A stretch of 64,000 nt of DNA from Actinomycetota bacterium (GTDB lineage: Bacteria > Actinomycetota > Acidimicrobiia > Acidimicrobiales > Poriferisodalaceae): positions 1 to 64,000 of the forward strand of contig JABABU010000042.1 of the NCBI GenBank assembly GCA_014238065.1, in the 5' to 3' direction. Position 1 is the first letter of the stretch; the number at the start of each line of letters is the position of its first letter. Made by a program: the position numbers and the translations under genes. Shown piece by piece: positions 43,629 through 53,315 of this stretch. The notes beneath the pieces are model-generated. The model saw only the letters and a program-made list of their open reading frames with translations, did not search any database and was not told the origin of the DNA.

Positions 43629-45113
43629 TCAGCGAAGGTTGGCCCACGCCTCTCTGGTCACACCACTCGGGTCGCTGCGAAGCATGGTGTTGTGGTTGAA
43701 GTCCATCACCTGGCGACCCTGGTGGCAGTAGGTCGGCCATGGCCCGGTCGCTGCTGTCGACGGATCGCCGGTCCTGATGAACGCGATCCACGAGTCATGC
43801 ATCAACTCGCCGAGGTCGTACGGCACATCACCTGGCCCAAGGAAGACGTCGACGCCAGGCGCGTCCAGCGTGTTGAAGGTGAAGGGGATCTCGAGGGCAT
43901 GAGTCGAGCGAAGCGACCGGTGGCGCGATTCCCAGCTGAACAGATAGAGCCACGTTGCCGCTCCAGTTGGCTCCCGCGCCTCGGCCATGCGAACGGCCGG
44001 GATTCGGAACGACCAATCTGTCGAGATGGCAACCGCCATCTCGTGAGGCTCTGTGATGCCTTCGGACCGGTACGCGTCAAGGATTTCATCGACGTTGGCG
44101 CTGTGTTCGGCGACGAGGCGCCGCACCCCGGCCTCGTCGAGTTGCTCCAACATGAACAAGGTCGTCTCGTGCAGATTGGAACCAGTCATCAGAGCGACGC
44201 CGCGACCGGCGCCCTTTGTCGCTGCGATGTGGGGTGCTTCGGGGACGACGCTGCCTGTGACCGGATAGAAGGGTTGGGTCGTCAGCTGAAGGTCGTCCTT
44301 GAGGCTCTGATCAACGGCGATCTTGGCCTGCACGGTCACCTGGGCGTCGAGAATCTTTCTCGGTTCGACGGCCAGGGCCTCATCGAGCGTCGAAACACCG
44401 AGCTCGGTGAGAAGGAGCTCACCGACCGCCGCCGCCTGGTCCGGAGTGACAGTGTGGTGGCCGGCCCCGCTCTGGGCTATGGCTCGGTGGAACAACCCGT
44501 CGGCCGCCGGCATCGTGAGCAGCGTGCAGGTAGCGAACGCTCCTGCCGACTCGCCTCCGATCGTGACCCGGTCAGGGTCGCCGCCGAAGGCTGCGATGTT
44601 GTCCCTGACCCACTCGAGCGCGGCCACCATGTCGAGCAATCCGTTCGCGCCCGAGTTGGCGTACTCGGGTCCGAAACGGGACATGTCGGCGAATCCGAGA
44701 GCTCCGAGGCGATAATTGATGCTCACGGTGACGATGTCGCCGCGGGTGGCGAAGCTCGATCCGGAGTACCAGGGAATGTTTCCTTGTCCCGTCTGGTAGG
44801 CGCCGCCGTGAATCCAGAAGAACACCGGCCGCCGAGCTTCGTCCACCGCCGGCGTCGCGATGTTGAGAGTGAGACAGTCCTCGTTCCAGTGAACCTCGTG
44901 TCTGGATGTCATGCCTCCCGAGGGGAGCTGGGGGGCCGCCGGCCCGAAGCGTGTGGCGGAGCGAACACCTCTCCAGCCGGGGTGGGGTGCAGGAGCCAGG
45001 AACCTTCGTTCGGCTGTCGGAGGCGCTGCATATGGCACAGATGCAAACAGCTGAACCTCACCTCTGGTCCTGCCTTCGATGTCACCCGATCCAGTGGTGG
45101 CGCGCGGTCCCAT
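43629..45113 (-). CDS. Type B carboxylesterase
   Basis: 494 aa. Nucleophile Ser in TIGGESAGAFATC, oxyanion HGG in FFWIHGGAYQTGQG, and early ASVPYAAPPTAERRF plus EDCLTLNIATP, all type-B carboxylesterase signatures. The catalytic His follows in HALEIPFTF. No signal peptide is seen, so it is probably cytoplasmic. It hydrolyses carboxylic esters. It ends 3 nt from the convergent aminotransferase. Confidence 0.92.
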   Translation of the reverse strand: MGPRATTGSGDIEGRTRGEVQLFASVPYAAPPTAERRFLAPAPHPGWRGVRSATRFGPAAPQLPSGGMTSRHEVHWNEDCLTLNIATPAVDEARRPVFFWIHGGAYQTGQGNIPWYSGSSFATRGDIVTVSINYRLGALGFADMSRFGPEYANSGANGLLDMVAALEWVRDNIAAFGGDPDRVTIGGESAGAFATCTLLTMPAADGLFHRAIAQSGAGHHTVTPDQAAAVGELLLTELGVSTLDEALAVEPRKILDAQVTVQAKIAVDQSLKDDLQLTTQPFYPVTGSVVPEAPHIAATKGAGRGVALMTGSNLHETTLFMLEQLDEAGVRRLVAEHSANVDEILDAYRSEGITEPHEMAVAISTDWSFRIPAVRMAEAREPTGAATWLYLFSWESRHRSLRSTHALEIPFTFNTLDAPGVDVFLGPGDVPYDLGELMHDSWIAFIRTGDPSTAATGPWPTYCHQGRQVMDFNHNTMLRSDPSGVTREAWANLR

Positions 45114-45242
45114 GGGCGATCTCCTTGAGGTGTGCGTGCTGCTGCGGCGGCGGTAGTGTCAAGTCTCACAGCTCGATGCGGCTGCGGCCGAATTCTTGAC
45201 GAATACGGTGGTCGGACGGGTGATGGTGCCGACAGGTGATGG

Positions 45243-46202
45243 ATGAACTGTCTCGAACAACTGCTGGAAACGCACGACGTTCTCCTGGTCGACGGCGCGA
45301 CCGGAACCGAGTTGTTTCGCACGAACCTGCAGCCCGGTGACGCCCCAGAGCGGCTCAACGTGTTGCTCCCCGACATCATCGTCGCGAATCACACCGGGTA
45401 CATCGAAGCTGGTTCGGACATCATCCTGACGAACTCGTTCGGTGGGACCGCATACCGACTGAGGCTCCACGATCTCGACAATCAGGTGTTCGAAATCAAC
45501 AAAGCAGCTGCAGCGAATGCGAGGGCAGCTGCTGATGCAGCCGACAGGACCGTCCTCGTCGCGGGTTCGATGGGGCCTACCGGGGAGCTTCTCGTGCCGA
45601 TGGGCTCGTTGACTTCCGAAGCAGCTGTCGACGCGTTCGCATCACAGGCGAGCGGTCTGGCCGCCGGTGGAGCAGACATGTTGTGGATAGAGACGATGAG
45701 CTCACTCGAGGAAGCTGAGGCAGCGGTCGTGGGAGCGCAATCTGTGTGTGAGCTGCCGATCGTTGCGACGTTCAGTTTCGATACTGCTGGCCGCACCATG
45801 ATGGGCGTCACCGGTCGCGACGTGGCCGAGCGGCTGCTGCCGCTCGGGGTAGCGGCCGTTGGCTGTAACTGCGGAGCGAACCTCACCGATTCGGAGTTGG
45901 CTGTTGCGCAGATGCGCGAGGCGGCTCCCGACGCCCTTCTGGTGTCCAAGGCGAATGCCGGTATTCCGGTATGGCAAGGCGCAGAGTTGGCCTACAGCGG
46001 GTCGCCAGAGGTCATGGCAGCACACGCGTATCGGGCTCGTGGTGCAGGTGCCAGGATCATCGGTGCGTGCTGCGGCAGCAACGCCGAACACATCGCCCAC
46101 ATGGCTGACGTGCTCGCTGGTCGGTCCGAAGTGCCCGACGTCGAAGCTCCTGAAGCTTCGTCGGTTGGTACTGCGCGAACTCGGCGACGACGCTCGCGTT
46201 AG
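45243..46202 (+). CDS. Homocysteine S-methyltransferase family protein, betaine-homocysteine type
   Basis: 319 aa. Opens VLLVDGATGTELFRTNLQPGD, then SDIILTNSFGGTAYRLRLHD. Zn ligands are in AVGCNCGAN (Cys) and IIGACCGSN (Cys pair). It resembles the N-terminal homocysteine module of MetH and bacterial BHMT-like proteins, more so than the copy at 23851. It would regenerate methionine using a methyl donor; in a betaine-using cell that could be betaine. The C-terminal tail (GTARTRRRRSR) is basic and low complexity, like that of the methyl-THF transferase at 31097. Confidence 0.88.
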   Translation: MNCLEQLLETHDVLLVDGATGTELFRTNLQPGDAPERLNVLLPDIIVANHTGYIEAGSDIILTNSFGGTAYRLRLHDLDNQVFEINKAAAANARAAADAADRTVLVAGSMGPTGELLVPMGSLTSEAAVDAFASQASGLAAGGADMLWIETMSSLEEAEAAVVGAQSVCELPIVATFSFDTAGRTMMGVTGRDVAERLLPLGVAAVGCNCGANLTDSELAVAQMREAAPDALLVSKANAGIPVWQGAELAYSGSPEVMAAHAYRARGAGARIIGACCGSNAEHIAHMADVLAGRSEVPDVEAPEASSVGTARTRRRRSR

Positions 46203-46297
46203 CCCAGGTCAGCCGACGTGAGTGCGGATCCGACCTAGGGACATCGTCATGGGGATGACCGCTACCGCGTGTGTAGTCGTCGGCCCAAAGGCGCGTT

Positions 46298-47266
46298 TCA
46301 AGGGGTGAGCAGCACCTTGCCGGTGGTGTCTCTGCCTCCGAGGAGCCTGTGCGCATCGGCCGCGCTGGCGAGTGGCAGCTCGAGACCGATGCTGATGTTG
46401 ACATCGCCGGAGGCCATCCAGCCGAACAGTTCCGACGTTCGCCACTCGAGTTCTTCGCGGGTCTGCATGTAATCGCCGAGCGACGGCCTGGTCAGGAACA
46501 GGCTGCCGAGCTGGCTGAGCAGCAGCGGCGGAATCGGATCGACCGGACCGGACGCGTTTCCGAAGGTGGCCATTGTGCCTCTGCGGCGCAACAACTTGAT
46601 GCTGTCCATGAACACGGACTGCCCGACGCCGTCGTAGACAACATCGAGGCACTTGGGGCCAGCGATGTCGGTGACGGCAGCAGCAAAGTCGATTTCGGTG
46701 TAGACGATGACATGATCTGCGCCGGCGGCAGAGGCGATCTCTGCCTTGTCGTGGGTTCCGACGGTGGTGAAGACTTCGGCGCCGACGCGCTTCGCCATCT
46801 GGATGAGGATCGCTCCGACACCTCCGGCTCCGGCGTGGATGAGGCATCGATGACCCGCGCCCAGTTCAAAGGTGCTGGTGACGAGATAGTGCGCGGTGAC
46901 GCCCTGGAGCATCGCGGCAGCGGCTTCGCGGTTGGTGACACCATCGGGGACCCTGACAACACCCGCCGCTGGAATGGCTACGAGTTGGGCGTAGGAGCCG
47001 AGGTGGCCTGTCCAAGCCACGTTGTCGCCGACCGCGAGCGTCGTGACCTCGGTGCCGACAGCGACGATGGTGCCGGCGCCCTCACTTCCTGGAATGTACG
47101 GAAGTGACATCTGGTACAGCCCGGACCGTTGATAGATGTCGATGAAGTTGACACCGGCGGCAGAAACCTCGACCAGGACTTGGTCGGGTTGGGGAACAGG
47201 ATCGTCGGCGTCGGCGAGTACGAGAACGTCCTCGGAACCGGTGTGATTGATCACGATGGCTTTCAT
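46298..47266 (-). CDS. Zinc-independent quinone oxidoreductase (MDR family)
   Basis: 322 aa from ATG 47266. Start MKAIVINHTGSEDVLVLAD, then VNFIDIYQRSGLY, PGSEGAGTIVAVG and the cofactor motif HAGAGGVGAILIQMAKRVGA are the QOR pattern. The Zn-binding Cys cluster of classical alcohol dehydrogenases is missing. It reduces quinones or enones with NADPH. It is on the minus strand, downstream of PhyH and Pgi genes but with its own start region. Confidence 0.92.
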   Translation of the reverse strand: MKAIVINHTGSEDVLVLADADDPVPQPDQVLVEVSAAGVNFIDIYQRSGLYQMSLPYIPGSEGAGTIVAVGTEVTTLAVGDNVAWTGHLGSYAQLVAIPAAGVVRVPDGVTNREAAAAMLQGVTAHYLVTSTFELGAGHRCLIHAGAGGVGAILIQMAKRVGAEVFTTVGTHDKAEIASAAGADHVIVYTEIDFAAAVTDIAGPKCLDVVYDGVGQSVFMDSIKLLRRRGTMATFGNASGPVDPIPPLLLSQLGSLFLTRPSLGDYMQTREELEWRTSELFGWMASGDVNISIGLELPLASAADAHRLLGGRDTTGKVLLTP

Positions 47267-47315
47267 CCCACGGACTCTACGCGGCTCACGTGGCCACGTT
47301 TCAGCTCCTTGGGAA

Positions 47316-48302
47316 TCAACCGACGAGGCTCCGCTGGTATTCGGACAGCACGGGTGGGGTCGGCCTCGTGTACTTGGATGAGTCTGAGGCAACGATGTCG
47401 GGGAACGTGTCAGCGTTCACCCACACGTCGCTCCAGTTCGTCGTGGAGATGACATTTTCCACGGCGTGGCGCCGCTTGGCGATGACCGAGTGGTTAGACC
47501 GCGCCTTCGGCATCATGCAGATGAGGCTCACTGCACGTAGCAAGCGGTCGTCGATGCCATCACGTTGTGGACCGGCGTGGCTGCAATGAATGGTTCGCGA
47601 GTCCCAGAGCAGAAGATCGCCGGGCTCCATGTGGGCCATGATCGGCGCTGGGTCGCCGAGTAACGGGTCGTCGTTCGGAAAGCGGAAGTGATCGATCGAG
47701 GTCGGGACACGATTGACACGTTCGCTGTAGCGGTCGACGATGCTCTCGAAGTGGCGGTGTGAGCCGGGGATCACGACGTTGCCGCCCGTGTCAGCGTTCA
47801 TCGGGAGCAGATTGACCAGGCCCTGAACACACTGAAATCCTGGTCGTCCGATCGGGTGCTGGTCGATGTGAAACCACGACGCTGCTCGGTTGGTTCTCCA
47901 CTCTTCGTTACGCGCCCATGGCCGCCACAGCGATACCCCGTCGAAGCTGACGAGCAGTTCCTCGTCGTGCCACACGGCGGCAAAGGCATCTTTGATCGCC
48001 CGGAATGATCGGATGTACCACTGAGCTTCGCTGTGGCCGATGCCGTGGCCGGGCAGGATTCCGCCGTGGACAGCGGTCGGCCAACTCTCGTCTCCCCATG
48101 TGTCGGGAACGGTACGGTCGATTCCCGTGCCGAGCTGCTCGAGGTAGTCCCACAATTTGGACATCGCGGTTGCGGCCGCGTCGCGGGGCAATGCATCGGC
48201 GACGACTACGAATCCATGCCTCTGGAGGTGATCGAGCATTTGGGTGGAGCCGGCCACCAGTCGGGGGACGTGGGTGTACACCGGTTCGAGTCGTTCAGCC
48301 AT
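47316..48302 (-). CDS. Phytanoyl-CoA dioxygenase (PhyH) family protein
   Basis: About 328 aa from ATG 48302 (GTG 48308 also possible). Iron ligands in SWFHIDQHPIGRPG (HxD) and the distal His in DSRTIHCSHAGPQ. LLPMNADTGGNVVIPGSH is the PhyH core. It is an Fe(II)/2-oxoglutarate oxygenase of unknown small-molecule substrate. This is the third oxygenase of this fold in the window, each from a different subfamily. Confidence 0.85.
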   Translation of the reverse strand: MAERLEPVYTHVPRLVAGSTQMLDHLQRHGFVVVADALPRDAAATAMSKLWDYLEQLGTGIDRTVPDTWGDESWPTAVHGGILPGHGIGHSEAQWYIRSFRAIKDAFAAVWHDEELLVSFDGVSLWRPWARNEEWRTNRAASWFHIDQHPIGRPGFQCVQGLVNLLPMNADTGGNVVIPGSHRHFESIVDRYSERVNRVPTSIDHFRFPNDDPLLGDPAPIMAHMEPGDLLLWDSRTIHCSHAGPQRDGIDDRLLRAVSLICMMPKARSNHSVIAKRRHAVENVISTTNWSDVWVNADTFPDIVASDSSKYTRPTPPVLSEYQRSLVG

Positions 48303-48361
48303 CGTCACCAGTGTCGCACGAGCACCGGATCGTGTCGGAATCGTGGTTTGAGCCGAGATGC

Positions 48362-49990
48362 TCAGGTGGTTCGATAGAGCTCGATCAAGGCCGAGGTCGA
48401 GGCGTCGTGCGATGCAGCGTCGAAACTCTCGGAGTCAAGATCGTCGACGACGGCCATGGCGAGTTCCTTTCCGAGTTCCACGCCCCACTGGTCGAAGCTG
48501 TTGATGCCCCATATAGCCCCCTGGGCGAACACCTTGTGTTCGTAGAAGGCTATGAGTTGGCCCAACACCGAAGGCGTCAGCTTCGTCGCCACGGTCGTGG
48601 TGGTCGGCCGATTTCCCCCGAAGGTCCGATGTGGTACACGATCGGGGTCCGAGTCGGTTTTGGCCACTTCCTCTGCCGACCTGCCGAACGCGAGTGCCTC
48701 TGCCTGGGCGACCATGTTGGCGAAGAGCTGCCGATGCTGGTCGCCCCGATCATCGTTCGCCTCGAGGAAGCCGATGAGATCGGCAGGGACGACTGTCGAG
48801 CCCTGATGGAGCAGCTGAAAGAACGCGTGTTGTCCGTTGGTTCCTGGCTCGCCCCACACGATGGGCGCCGTCTCAGCGGTGACCGGCGAACCATCGATGC
48901 GAACAGACTTTCCGTTGCTCTCCATGTCGAGCTGCTGAAGGTAGGCCGTGAAACGTCTCAACGGCTCCGAGTAGGGGAGCACTGCGAGCGTTGACATGCC
49001 GAGGAAGTTTCGGTTCCAGATCCCAACGAGAGCCGCCAAGAAAGGAGCGTTCGAGTGAAGCGGCGATTCGGCAACGTGACGGTCCATGGCCCGGAAGCCG
49101 GACAGCATCTGACTGAAGTTCTCGTCACCGATGGCAATCATCAAGCTGAGACCTATGGCCGAGCAGAGCGAATATCGCCCACCGACCCAATCCCAGAACT
49201 CGAACATGTTCGCGGGGTCGATACCGAAGGCTGTCACGGCAGCTGCGTTCGTGGACAGAGCGACAAAGTGGCGAGAGACATCGGCAGCATCTCCCAACTC
49301 GTCGAACAGCCACTGCCGCGCCGATGTCGCGTTCATCATCGTCTCGATCGTGCTGAAGGTCTTCGATGCAACGATGAAGAGCGTCGAGGCCGCGTCGGCG
49401 CCGGCTAGCTCGGTCACGAGGTCAGCTGGGTCGACGTTCGAGATGAACCTGACATCGATGTCGGGTCTGGCGAAGGCCCACAACGCCTGCGTCGCCATCG
49501 CAGGGCCCAGATCGGATCCGCCGATGCCGATGTTCACCACCGTCGAGATCGCCCGCCCAGTGCTACCTTCCCAAATTCCTGACCTGACGGCCTCGCTGAA
49601 CGCCTTCATGTGGTCGAGCGTGGCGTGCACCGCCGGCATCACATCTGTCCCATCGACCAGGACCGAGTCATCCCGGGGTCGACGAAGCGCGGTGTGCAGC
49701 GCAGCACGGTCTTCGGTGGTGTTGATCCGTTGGCCGCTGAGGGCCCTGGCGAATCGGTCAGCCAGTCCGCACTCCTCAGCGAGAGCGATCAGCGCGGCTC
49801 GGACTTCCGGTGAAACCAGCTGTTTGGAAAAATCGACGCGGAGGTCCACGGCTTCGACACTGAACCGGTCGACGCGCCGCGGATCCGCCGAAAACAACGC
49901 ACCGAGGTCCGAGTGCTCGCCTCCTGCAGCGAGGGCTTCCAGCGTCCGCCAAGCTGTGGTTGTCGTTGGGTCGGGGATTGGAGTCACCAT
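48362..49990 (-). CDS. pgi: Glucose-6-phosphate isomerase
   Basis: 542 aa from ATG 49990; the extra N-terminal reading frame upstream overlaps the divergent gene and is rejected. Phosphate-binding NIGIGGSDLGPAM, ASKTFSTIETMMNA (typical SxT), WDWVGGRYSLCSAIGLSLMI and the end FDQWGVELGKELA are all present. It interconverts glucose 6-phosphate and fructose 6-phosphate. Housekeeping; divergent from the amidohydrolase. Confidence 0.96.
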   Translation of the reverse strand: MVTPIPDPTTTTAWRTLEALAAGGEHSDLGALFSADPRRVDRFSVEAVDLRVDFSKQLVSPEVRAALIALAEECGLADRFARALSGQRINTTEDRAALHTALRRPRDDSVLVDGTDVMPAVHATLDHMKAFSEAVRSGIWEGSTGRAISTVVNIGIGGSDLGPAMATQALWAFARPDIDVRFISNVDPADLVTELAGADAASTLFIVASKTFSTIETMMNATSARQWLFDELGDAADVSRHFVALSTNAAAVTAFGIDPANMFEFWDWVGGRYSLCSAIGLSLMIAIGDENFSQMLSGFRAMDRHVAESPLHSNAPFLAALVGIWNRNFLGMSTLAVLPYSEPLRRFTAYLQQLDMESNGKSVRIDGSPVTAETAPIVWGEPGTNGQHAFFQLLHQGSTVVPADLIGFLEANDDRGDQHRQLFANMVAQAEALAFGRSAEEVAKTDSDPDRVPHRTFGGNRPTTTTVATKLTPSVLGQLIAFYEHKVFAQGAIWGINSFDQWGVELGKELAMAVVDDLDSESFDAASHDASTSALIELYRTT

Positions 49991-50090
49991 ACGAGGATGG
50001 CACCGATCGCGCGCCGACATTTCCCGCCTCTCGCCGTGGCTAGCGTGCGTGTTGCCGGGACAGCACGAAGTCCCAACTCGGGAGGAAACC

Positions 50091-51098
50091 ATGGCGGTCT
50101 TGCAACGACGTGATCAAGCCTGGCTAGACCAGGTACGCGAGGGCGTAGTCGACCCGGAGCGGGACATCGTCGATCCGCACCACCACCTGTGGAGGCGCGA
50201 GAGTTGGCCCTACCACCTCGATGAGTTGTTGGCCGACACCGACGATGGTCATCGTGTGACACAGACTGTTTTTGTCGAGTGCGGTTCGGCGTACCACCAG
50301 AGTGGACCAGATCACCTCGTGCCGGTTGGCGAGACGGCCTATGTCGCCTCAGCTGCCGCGGTGACAGCTCGGGGACGGGGCGCCACGATCGCTGGAATCG
50401 TCGCGCATGCCGATCTGACGATGGCGGATGATCTGATCGGCGAGGTTCTCGACGCTCATGCAGACGTCGGGGGGTCACTGTTCAAGGGGATTCGCCATGC
50501 CGGTGCTCGGGACCAGGATCCCGGAGCTCTGACCATCGTCGGCCGGGGAGCCGAAGGCCAATACTCTGACCCACAGTTCAGGCAAGGTGTTGCCGAGCTT
50601 GGCCGACGTGGCCTGACGTACGACACGTGGCACTACCACCACCAGAATCTTGAGTTCGCCTCGCTGGCGGCAGCAGTGCCCGACACACAGATGGTGCTCG
50701 ACCACTTTGGAACACCGCTCGGCGTTGGTCGCTTTGCCGGTCGGTCAGACGAAGTGTTCGCGCAGTGGAAGGCCGGCATCGCGGCGGTAGCTCAGAACGA
50801 CAATGTTGTCGCGAAGCTCGGAGGACTGGCGATGCCGGACAACGGTTTCGGGTTCCACGAACGCGACCGGCCCCCGACATCAGATGAATTTGTCGAGGCG
50901 CAGGCTGCCTACTACCTCCACACGATCGAACTGTTCGGCCCGGACCGTTGCATGTTCGAGAGCAACTTCCCTGTCGATCGGATGTCGCTCTCGTATCACG
51001 TCTTCTGGAATGGCGTGAAGAAGATGGTTTCCGAATTCTCGGAGTCCGAGAAGGACGCAATGTTCAGCGGCACTGCCCGCCGGGTGTACCGCCTCTGA
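50091..51098 (+). CDS. Amidohydrolase family protein (amidohydrolase 2)
   Basis: 335 aa from ATG 50091 with a strong GGGAGGAAA before it. A much longer in-frame reading starts at 49131 but runs antisense through pgi. Metal site IVDPHHHLWR near residue 27, then VFVECGSAYHQ and FESNFPVDRMSLSYHVFWN near the end, as in lactonase/4-sulfomuconolactone-type amidohydrolases. It probably hydrolyses a lactone or cyclic amide. Substrate unknown. Confidence 0.9.
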   Translation: MAVLQRRDQAWLDQVREGVVDPERDIVDPHHHLWRRESWPYHLDELLADTDDGHRVTQTVFVECGSAYHQSGPDHLVPVGETAYVASAAAVTARGRGATIAGIVAHADLTMADDLIGEVLDAHADVGGSLFKGIRHAGARDQDPGALTIVGRGAEGQYSDPQFRQGVAELGRRGLTYDTWHYHHQNLEFASLAAAVPDTQMVLDHFGTPLGVGRFAGRSDEVFAQWKAGIAAVAQNDNVVAKLGGLAMPDNGFGFHERDRPPTSDEFVEAQAAYYLHTIELFGPDRCMFESNFPVDRMSLSYHVFWNGVKKMVSEFSESEKDAMFSGTARRVYRL

Positions 51099-51117
51099 AA
51101 GTACGGGTGAGACCCTC

Positions 51118-51132
51118 ACGGGAAACCCGTTT
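51118..51132 (+). terminator. Terminator hairpin after the amidohydrolase gene
   Basis: ACGGG-AAA-CCCGT followed by TTC is a compact terminator. An alternative hairpin GTGAG-ACC-CTCAC (51107-51119) overlaps it by two bases. Both lie between convergent genes. Confidence 0.5.
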
Positions 51133-51166
51133 CGTGGCCCAGTGAGGTGAAAGTCCCTCTACTTCG

Positions 51167-51706
51167 TCAGAAGGAGATGTCGCATTCGACGAAGATCCCA
51201 AAGATCGCCTCGAAAAGGTCCTCGCCGACTGCGGACGACTGGAGGTCTTCGCCGCTGAAGGTCGAGGCCAAGAGCCGTTCGATGAGTTCACCATCGAATT
51301 TGTCGGCGACACATTCTGCGTCGTCGGCGCTGACGGTTCCGTCAGCGACGAGGGACTCTGCCATCAGTTCTCCCAAGTCCACGCAGTCGGTGAAGCCAGA
51401 GACAATCGTCCCTATCTCGCTGTCGGTGAACCCGACCTGATCGATCTCGCCGACGTCGTCGGCTGTAACGCCGAGTTCGGCCAGCCGGTCGAGGCCAATG
51501 CCGACGACCGCCTTTTCGGCGATGCATGTTGCGTCGCGGTCGGCGAGTTCGAAGCCGTCGTCGGGGTCACCCTTGATCTCCGAGGCAATAGCCGCGACCA
51601 GAGCGGGATCGGCATCGCTGCTGCTCCCGTCGCTGACGCTGTCGCCGCAGGCTGAAAGAACGATTGCGAAAGTCGCCATTATCGCAAGAACGGACAAGGT
51701 CTTCAT
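51167..51706 (-). CDS. Predicted lipoprotein of unknown function
   Basis: 179 aa. Signal MKTLSVLAIMATFAIV then lipobox LSAC at residues 17-20, so it is exported and lipid-anchored at Cys20. The mature part is acidic, with two repeats of similar text (ATCIAEKAVVGIG and AECVADKFDGEL), each with one Cys, probably a disulfide. It resembles small actinobacterial DUF lipoproteins, but I do not recognise the family. It converges on the amidohydrolase. Confidence 0.8.
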   Translation of the reverse strand: MKTLSVLAIMATFAIVLSACGDSVSDGSSSDADPALVAAIASEIKGDPDDGFELADRDATCIAEKAVVGIGLDRLAELGVTADDVGEIDQVGFTDSEIGTIVSGFTDCVDLGELMAESLVADGTVSADDAECVADKFDGELIERLLASTFSGEDLQSSAVGEDLFEAIFGIFVECDISF

Positions 51707-51810
51707 TGGAAACTCCTGTGTATGATGCGCCGACGCTTCACTGGCTCAGAGCTTCAGACAGTAGCAATGCCTGCAGCAAGTTGAGCGCAGGTTCAGGGTA
51801 CAGCCGACTC

Positions 51811-52812
51811 TCAGCGCGCACGGCTCGGGGCAACTCTCGGCGGCTCGAGCGGTTGCTTCGGGTACACCGGTGGCCACGGTGCATCCATACGACCTGCCGC
51901 TATTTCGTCCCAGAACTGATCGATCAGCGGCTCGACGTCACCGAGATGATGCGACGCGTCGTGCCACGGATCCCCATGCGCCGCCATCCGGTCAGGGACG
52001 GTGTCGACGGTGAGTTCATCGGGATCGATCTCGTCGACCTCCTCCCATTGCACCGGTGTGGAAACCTGGGCGCCGACTCGGCTGCGTACGGACCACGCGC
52101 CGAACACGGTCTTGTGTGGCGCGTTCTGGTTGAAGTCCACGAAGATCCGCTCGCCACGCTCTTCTTTCCACCAAGCTGACGTGAACAGGTCGGGCCGACG
52201 ACGCTCGAGCTCGCGAGCGAGCGCCACCGCGGCAGATCTGACCTCGGTCGAGTCCCATTTGGGGAGCAGTCGTACGTAGACGTGGAGGCCCCTGCTGCCG
52301 GAAGTCTTGAGCCACGCGACGACACCGAGTTCGGATAGCAGCGCTCTGGTCTCGAGAGCGCCTTCGCTCACCATTTCGAACGTCGTGCCTGGCATCGGGT
52401 CGAGGTCGATGCGGAGTTCGTCGCTGATGCCGGGCGTCGTGGCCTTGTACGGCCACTGATGGAAGCCAAGACAACCCATGTTCACTGCCCAAGCGACGTG
52501 GGCCATGTCGTCGAGTACGAGCGCGTTCGACGGTGTGCCGTTGACAGTCTGGACGGTGGTGGTGTGTAGCCACTCCGGGGCGCCTTTCGGTACTCGCTTT
52601 TGGAAGAAGCTCTTTCCGCTCGCGCCGTCGGGAAACCGTTGCATCAGAGTCGGGCGGCCTCCGAGCGCTTCGAGGAGTGGCTCGGCAACTTTGAGGTAGT
52701 AGTTGATGAGGTCGAGTTTCGTCTCACCGCGACTGGAGAAGAACACCTTGTCGGGGTTGGTCACCCGCACACTTTGTCCCGCGATGTGGAGTTCGATCGT
52801 CTCTCCGGTCAT
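51811..52812 (-). CDS. Stand-alone LigD-type DNA polymerase/primase domain
   Basis: 333 aa from ATG 52812 (a TTG at 52827 is less likely). Text: VRVTNPDKVFFSSRGETKLDLINYY, FFQKRVPKGAPEW, LRIDLDPMPGTTFEMV (the DxD metal site), SGSRGLHVYVRL and FVDFNQNAPHKTVFGAWSVR. These are the polymerase domain of bacterial NHEJ LigD. The ligase and nuclease domains are missing, and no Ku gene is in the window. It would fill and tail broken DNA ends, or prime. Confidence 0.92.
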   Translation of the reverse strand: MTGETIELHIAGQSVRVTNPDKVFFSSRGETKLDLINYYLKVAEPLLEALGGRPTLMQRFPDGASGKSFFQKRVPKGAPEWLHTTTVQTVNGTPSNALVLDDMAHVAWAVNMGCLGFHQWPYKATTPGISDELRIDLDPMPGTTFEMVSEGALETRALLSELGVVAWLKTSGSRGLHVYVRLLPKWDSTEVRSAAVALARELERRRPDLFTSAWWKEERGERIFVDFNQNAPHKTVFGAWSVRSRVGAQVSTPVQWEEVDEIDPDELTVDTVPDRMAAHGDPWHDASHHLGDVEPLIDQFWDEIAAGRMDAPWPPVYPKQPLEPPRVAPSRAR

Positions 52813-52919
52813 CGTCCCATCGTACAAAGAGTGCTTTTCCGGCGGAGCGCCCTCAGAGAAACGCGGCAGTCGGCCGATCTGACGCCGGGTCCGAGAGCCC
52901 GCTCACTTCCTGGTCGAGC

Positions 52920-53303
52920 TCAGGCCTTGGGTGAACCCTCCATCTGTGAACCCCCGATGATCGCGAGCGACCCGATGAGCGCGAGGATCGTGCCGATCCT
53001 GGCGCTGCTTTCACGGAAGAGCAGGCTGAAGCTCAGCACCAGCACGGCCATGCCGAGCGCATGGACGAACTGGTTCCTCGTCAACCCTGCAACGCTTTCG
53101 GGCAGATGGACGTCGGGCGCAACGGCATCGACAAGTGGGAATGCAATGCAGATCGCCGCAAAGATGAGCAGAAAGACTCCGGTCAAACCGAACAACCTGT
53201 TCTCGTAGGTACTGAAGGGTCCGAACCAGTCGAGGAACGAGGCGATGAGCACGATGACTCCTCCTCCGACGATGGCAACGGCTCCTGGTCGTAGTTGGTC
53301 CAT
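52920..53303 (-). CDS. Hypothetical membrane protein
   Basis: 127 aa. Four membrane segments: VAIVGGGVIVLIASFLDWF, LTGVFLLIFAAICIAFPLV, FVHALGMAVLVLSFSLLF and IGTILALIGSLAIIGG. The FLDWF motif is found in small actinobacterial membrane proteins. It is 12 nt after a similar gene at 53316, so the two look like a diverged tandem pair. Function unknown. Confidence 0.75.
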   Translation of the reverse strand: MDQLRPGAVAIVGGGVIVLIASFLDWFGPFSTYENRLFGLTGVFLLIFAAICIAFPLVDAVAPDVHLPESVAGLTRNQFVHALGMAVLVLSFSLLFRESSARIGTILALIGSLAIIGGSQMEGSPKA

Positions 53304-53315
53304 GATCCTTTCCTC

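Noticed and set aside
49131-50090. Long N-terminal extension of the amidohydrolase frame
   Set aside because: It runs antisense through pgi; ATG 50091 has a strong ribosome-binding site and starts the domain correctly.
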